NCBI GenBank assembly: GCA_000435055.1
Contig: FR879697.1
Location: 1 to 38,826 of the forward strand
Length of the DNA: 38,826 bases
Direction of reading: 5' to 3'
Source of the DNA: Clostridium sp. CAG:138
Lineage (GTDB): Bacteria; Bacillota; Clostridia; Christensenellales; CAG-138
Part shown: positions 36,379 through 38,826 of the stretch, in pieces
Numbering within the stretch: the stretch's first letter is position 1
Layout of the letters: each line of letters begins with the position of its first letter
Position numbers and translations under genes: made by a program
Notes under the pieces: generated by a model
Databases searched by the model: none
The model's input: the letters and a program-made list of their open reading frames with translations, nothing else
Told to the model about the DNA's origin: nothing

Positions 36379-37488
36379 ATGATAAACATCAATCCCCTCT
36401 TTGAAGCTCTTCAATACTTCCACCGCAGAGCCGAAGGTCGTCTCGTTCGCATCGAACTCGACAGATTGTGCACAAGATTTCCTTCAAAAACAAACGAATT
36501 CTTAAGGCTCCTCTCTCCGGTTGCAGACCTTCAGGATCGCCTTGACTACCTTGTTCGTGTGGGTAAACGCGAGCTTAGTCAGCTGTTGACTCCTGTTTGC
36601 AGCAGTCCCACACCCTTCGCATGCAGCAACAGCATTATGTACATGATGGTCTTCCCCGCAATTCGCGACGGTATTGATCCGGAGAATTTCACCGAATATA
36701 TTTATTCAAAAACCGATGAAGACATCATGGTTGACATTCTGAGCGTTCTTGAATCCCCCGGCACCGCAACCGTGACCGAGGAGATCACTTCCGATGTCTT
36801 CTATGAGCGGCTTGAAAACACCGGCCTTGATGAGCAGGCCCGACTCGGCGTAATGAAGCTCCTGTTCAAATACAAGAGCTATTCCGAACGCGTATCCCTG
36901 CTTGTTGACGGGTTCCTCAATGCAATGCGCCGTGAACGCGAAAACGTTGCATCAATCTGCTCCGCATTTTCCAAACGCTATCCCGAAGGCAGCGGCGTCC
37001 TCAAAAAGGTTAACGACTGCTACGGAATGGGACTTCCCGACGATATCGAAATGACTCCCTACTGCTCCATCTTCATGTATGACCATATTGCTGCTTTCAT
37101 CAAGCAGTATCAGGACGATACCGGAAAGGACAGCGGCATGGTTCTCATGGGCATCGGTTATGACCTTGTTTCAAGCGTTCGCGACATTATCTCTTCCCCC
37201 GAGGAACTCGCAATGCTGTTCAAAGCCCTTTCCGAGCCGAGCCGTTTGGACATTATCAATCTGCTTCGCGAAAGCCCCGCCTACGGACAGGAGCTTTCCG
37301 AAAAGACCGCGCTGCACCCCACCACCATTTCCCATCATATGGCACGCCTTGTTGCGGCAAACCTTGTGGAATGCGATCTGCGCACCGCAAAAACCTATTA
37401 CACGCTCAACAAAGAATATGTAATCGATATTCTTGACAGGCTCAGGGCTGTGTTCTCCGAGTGCGACGATTCAAAGGACGAAAAATAA
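36379..37488 (+). CDS. ArsR-type winged-helix regulator with large N-terminal domain
   Basis: A 369-residue protein. The last about 95 residues are an ArsR-like winged helix: LAMLFKALSEPSRLDIINLL, then HPTTISHHMARLV as the recognition helix and a beta wing YYTLN. The first about 265 residues are an uncharacterised helical domain, four times the size of a classic ArsR, with no Cys metal-site motif, so the signal is unlikely to be arsenic-type metal. ATG 36379 lies 12-14 nt after AAAGG; TTG 36367 is an alternative. Divergent orientation suggests it controls the neighbouring subtilase and itself. Confidence 0.8.
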   Translation: MININPLFEALQYFHRRAEGRLVRIELDRLCTRFPSKTNEFLRLLSPVADLQDRLDYLVRVGKRELSQLLTPVCSSPTPFACSNSIMYMMVFPAIRDGIDPENFTEYIYSKTDEDIMVDILSVLESPGTATVTEEITSDVFYERLENTGLDEQARLGVMKLLFKYKSYSERVSLLVDGFLNAMRRERENVASICSAFSKRYPEGSGVLKKVNDCYGMGLPDDIEMTPYCSIFMYDHIAAFIKQYQDDTGKDSGMVLMGIGYDLVSSVRDIISSPEELAMLFKALSEPSRLDIINLLRESPAYGQELSEKTALHPTTISHHMARLVAANLVECDLRTAKTYYTLNKEYVIDILDRLRAVFSECDDSKDEK

Positions 37489-37599
37489 CGGTTCCTTCAG
37501 CCGTCGGTTGAGTTAGTGTTTCGTGTTTTTGTGAAAAAGACGGTTAAACAAACCGTTTTCGCAAAAGCGACTTTCCGAGACTCTTCCCGCAAGAACAAC

Positions 37600-37635
37600 A
37601 AAAAGCAGAGTTCGCCGCAGCGGCTCTGCTTTTTT
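37600..37635. terminator. Bidirectional terminator between convergent genes
   Basis: Arms AAAAAGCAGAG (37600-37610) and CTCTGCTTTTT (37624-37634), 11 bp with a 13-nt loop, T-rich on both strands. It serves the ArsR-like gene and the convergent membrane protein gene. A smaller hairpin lies at about 37543-37559. Confidence 0.8.
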
Positions 37636-37663
37636 GTCGTTATAAACGGATTCGCAGCCGTTG

Positions 37664-38641
37664 TTAATTGCCTGCATCTTCCGCAGCAGTTTTTTCCTTA
37701 TTGTTCACAGCTTCATGTTGTTCACAGCTTCTGCACAGCTTCATACCGGTGAAAAGCGCACATGCCGCGGCGGCAAATGCCGGCGGATTGAACGCATTGA
37801 TGATTCCGCTTTTGTAAACGGACGGATGCCGCTGCCCCATTGCCACAATCGCCGTAAGCAGAACAATCGCGCACGCCGCCGAAGCAAGCCCGAGACCGAA
37901 CAGCAGATATTCCGCCCGCTGCAGCCGTATTTCCGCCCTTCCGCCGTTCGGCTCCGCAGAAAGCTGACTTCGAACATTTCCGAACATGCGGAACAAAAAG
38001 CATTCAAGTGTGCACAGCGCAGCATTTATCCCGCCCGCAGTAATTATTATCGCCGCAATGCGCATCGGAGTAAACACGGGCGGAGGCGTTGCAATGATGT
38101 TAAGTACGGTTTTGCGAAAAACGATTATATCTTGCTCCAGTTCCGCCGCACAGACGACAAGCAGGCACAGCGTCACGGCTGCGGCAATTCCGATGACAAC
38201 CTGCACCGCAAGCGTCATTCGAAGCAGCGGAATTCCCGAACCCTCCGCAAGCTGTCCCCGCCGTGCATCGCAATGCACCGCCGCAAATGCCGCCGCCGCC
38301 GCAATCGGCAAAATGCATTCAAGTATGCAGTAAATTCCCGCCGTGACTCTGAAAGTATATATCAGGTCGGAAGTCAGCTCCGCAAATCGCTGCATTTCCT
38401 CTCCGGAATAAATCGGAAGCGCATCGCGAACGCGCTTAAGCAAATCGGAATAAACGGCATACATGTTCACTGCATGGAACACCGCCCAGGCACAGCAGCA
38501 CAGCACAATTGCAAGAAAACGTTTTGAGCCTATCGCCTGCGCAATGCGCTCGACCGTCGCCGTTTTCTTTCTTTTCGGTGCTGTTTTTCCCTTCCCGATT
38601 TTTTCGGTTCGTTCGGTTTTCTTTTCTTTCACGTTTATCAT
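37664..38641 (-). CDS. Multi-pass membrane protein of unknown function
   Basis: A 325-residue protein with a long basic cytoplasmic N-terminus (about 1-38, Lys/Arg/Thr-rich) and about six hydrophobic helices near 43-63, 100-120, 143-165, 192-215, 245-268 and 278-298, then an acidic C-terminus. Alanine-rich helices and Cys residues are frequent, but no transporter motif is seen. GAGG lies 11 nt before ATG 38641. It has its own promoter and a bidirectional terminator after it, so it is monocistronic here. Confidence 0.6.
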   Translation of the reverse strand: MINVKEKKTERTEKIGKGKTAPKRKKTATVERIAQAIGSKRFLAIVLCCCAWAVFHAVNMYAVYSDLLKRVRDALPIYSGEEMQRFAELTSDLIYTFRVTAGIYCILECILPIAAAAAFAAVHCDARRGQLAEGSGIPLLRMTLAVQVVIGIAAAVTLCLLVVCAAELEQDIIVFRKTVLNIIATPPPVFTPMRIAAIIITAGGINAALCTLECFLFRMFGNVRSQLSAEPNGGRAEIRLQRAEYLLFGLGLASAACAIVLLTAIVAMGQRHPSVYKSGIINAFNPPAFAAAACALFTGMKLCRSCEQHEAVNNKEKTAAEDAGN

Positions 38642-38706
38642 ATCGGTTTTCGCCTCGATATTTTTTGAGTTTCCCGCCCTTCATGCGTAAACTCCCGCAT
38701 CCTTTC

Positions 38707-38735
38707 ATTATACAATATACGCGCTTTTCCGACAA
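38707..38735 (-). promoter_or_regulatory. Promoter of the membrane protein gene
   Basis: Minus strand: TTGTCG (38735-38730), 17-bp spacer, perfect TATAAT (38712-38707), about 65 bp before ATG 38641. The rest of the window to 38826 shows no supported gene. Confidence 0.65.
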
Positions 38736-38826
38736 TCATCTCCGGCAGATATATTGTTTTTGTTCCGCCGTTGCATTTCTCCGCGGTCTCATGTATAATT
38801 ATTTCAAACGCAGTCGGCATTCCGAC

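Noticed and set aside
38436..38735. ORF overlapping the start of the final membrane protein gene
   Set aside because: It covers the promoter and reads out of frame through the Lys-rich N-terminus of the membrane protein; a shadow frame.
1..38826. CRISPR arrays, IS elements, prophage or integrase genes
   Set aside because: Looked for regularly spaced repeats, transposase and integrase motifs on both strands and saw none.

Overview
The window reads as a chromosomal segment of an anaerobic, gut-type Clostridia, most like the Oscillospiraceae/Ruminococcaceae. This is inferred from AGGAGG-type ribosome-binding sites, type I dockerin domains on secreted proteins, a DUF1836 regulator, a CD1871A-type CXXC miniprotein and a KamA-family radical SAM protein. 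There are no phage, plasmid, IS or CRISPR hallmarks. Several genes are damaged: a tandem duplication at the start of ktrA, a nonsense codon in a giant subtilase, a truncated degV-like gene and a frameshifted remnant. The window is therefore either decaying in places or carries metagenome assembly errors.

Layout. 0.1-3.9 kb: a KtrAB-type potassium uptake unit (minus strand) with a small membrane protein, a DUF1836 regulator, and a 3'-truncated degV-like gene. 4.2-12.4 kb: a giant secreted S8 subtilase of about 2,745 residues (minus strand), split by one in-frame TAA, ending in Ig-like, propeller-like, InlB-type and dockerin modules. 13.0-18.9 kb: a plus-strand island of uncharacterised envelope and zinc-ribbon proteins (DUF3592-like, membrane zinc-ribbon, DUF4428/zinc-ribbon, a triplicated lipoprotein, a decayed gene and two small beta-rich proteins) behind one good promoter. 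19.3-21.4 kb: a minus-strand redox cassette (CXXC miniprotein, NapH-like 4Fe-4S membrane protein, TlpA-like thioredoxin lipoprotein), divergent from an OmpR-type two-component system (21.5-23.3 kb). 23.7-27.5 kb: a surface protein of unknown function, then a radical SAM plus nucleoside-sugar-type SDR operon. 27.7-30.0 kb: a leucine-rich-repeat/propeller/dockerin protein. 30.0-31.7 kb: 1.7 kb without protein genes, holding a possible structured leader and tRNA-Leu(CAA). 31.7-36.2 kb: a second, intact S8 subtilase with a dockerin, divergent from an ArsR-like regulator (36.4-37.5 kb). 37.7-38.6 kb: a multi-pass membrane protein.

How the genes fit together. Three large secreted proteins (two proteases and one LRR protein) share C-terminal dockerins, and two of them share propeller-like modules, although no cohesin or scaffoldin is in the window. 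This suggests a secreted or surface proteolytic/adhesive set that may be docked to scaffolds encoded elsewhere. The intact protease and the ArsR-like regulator are transcribed back to back from sigma-A-like promoters over a short region containing palindromes, and an 11-bp motif there recurs with one mismatch in the promoter of the giant protease. The redox cassette and the two-component system form a second likely functional unit, the zinc-ribbon island a third.
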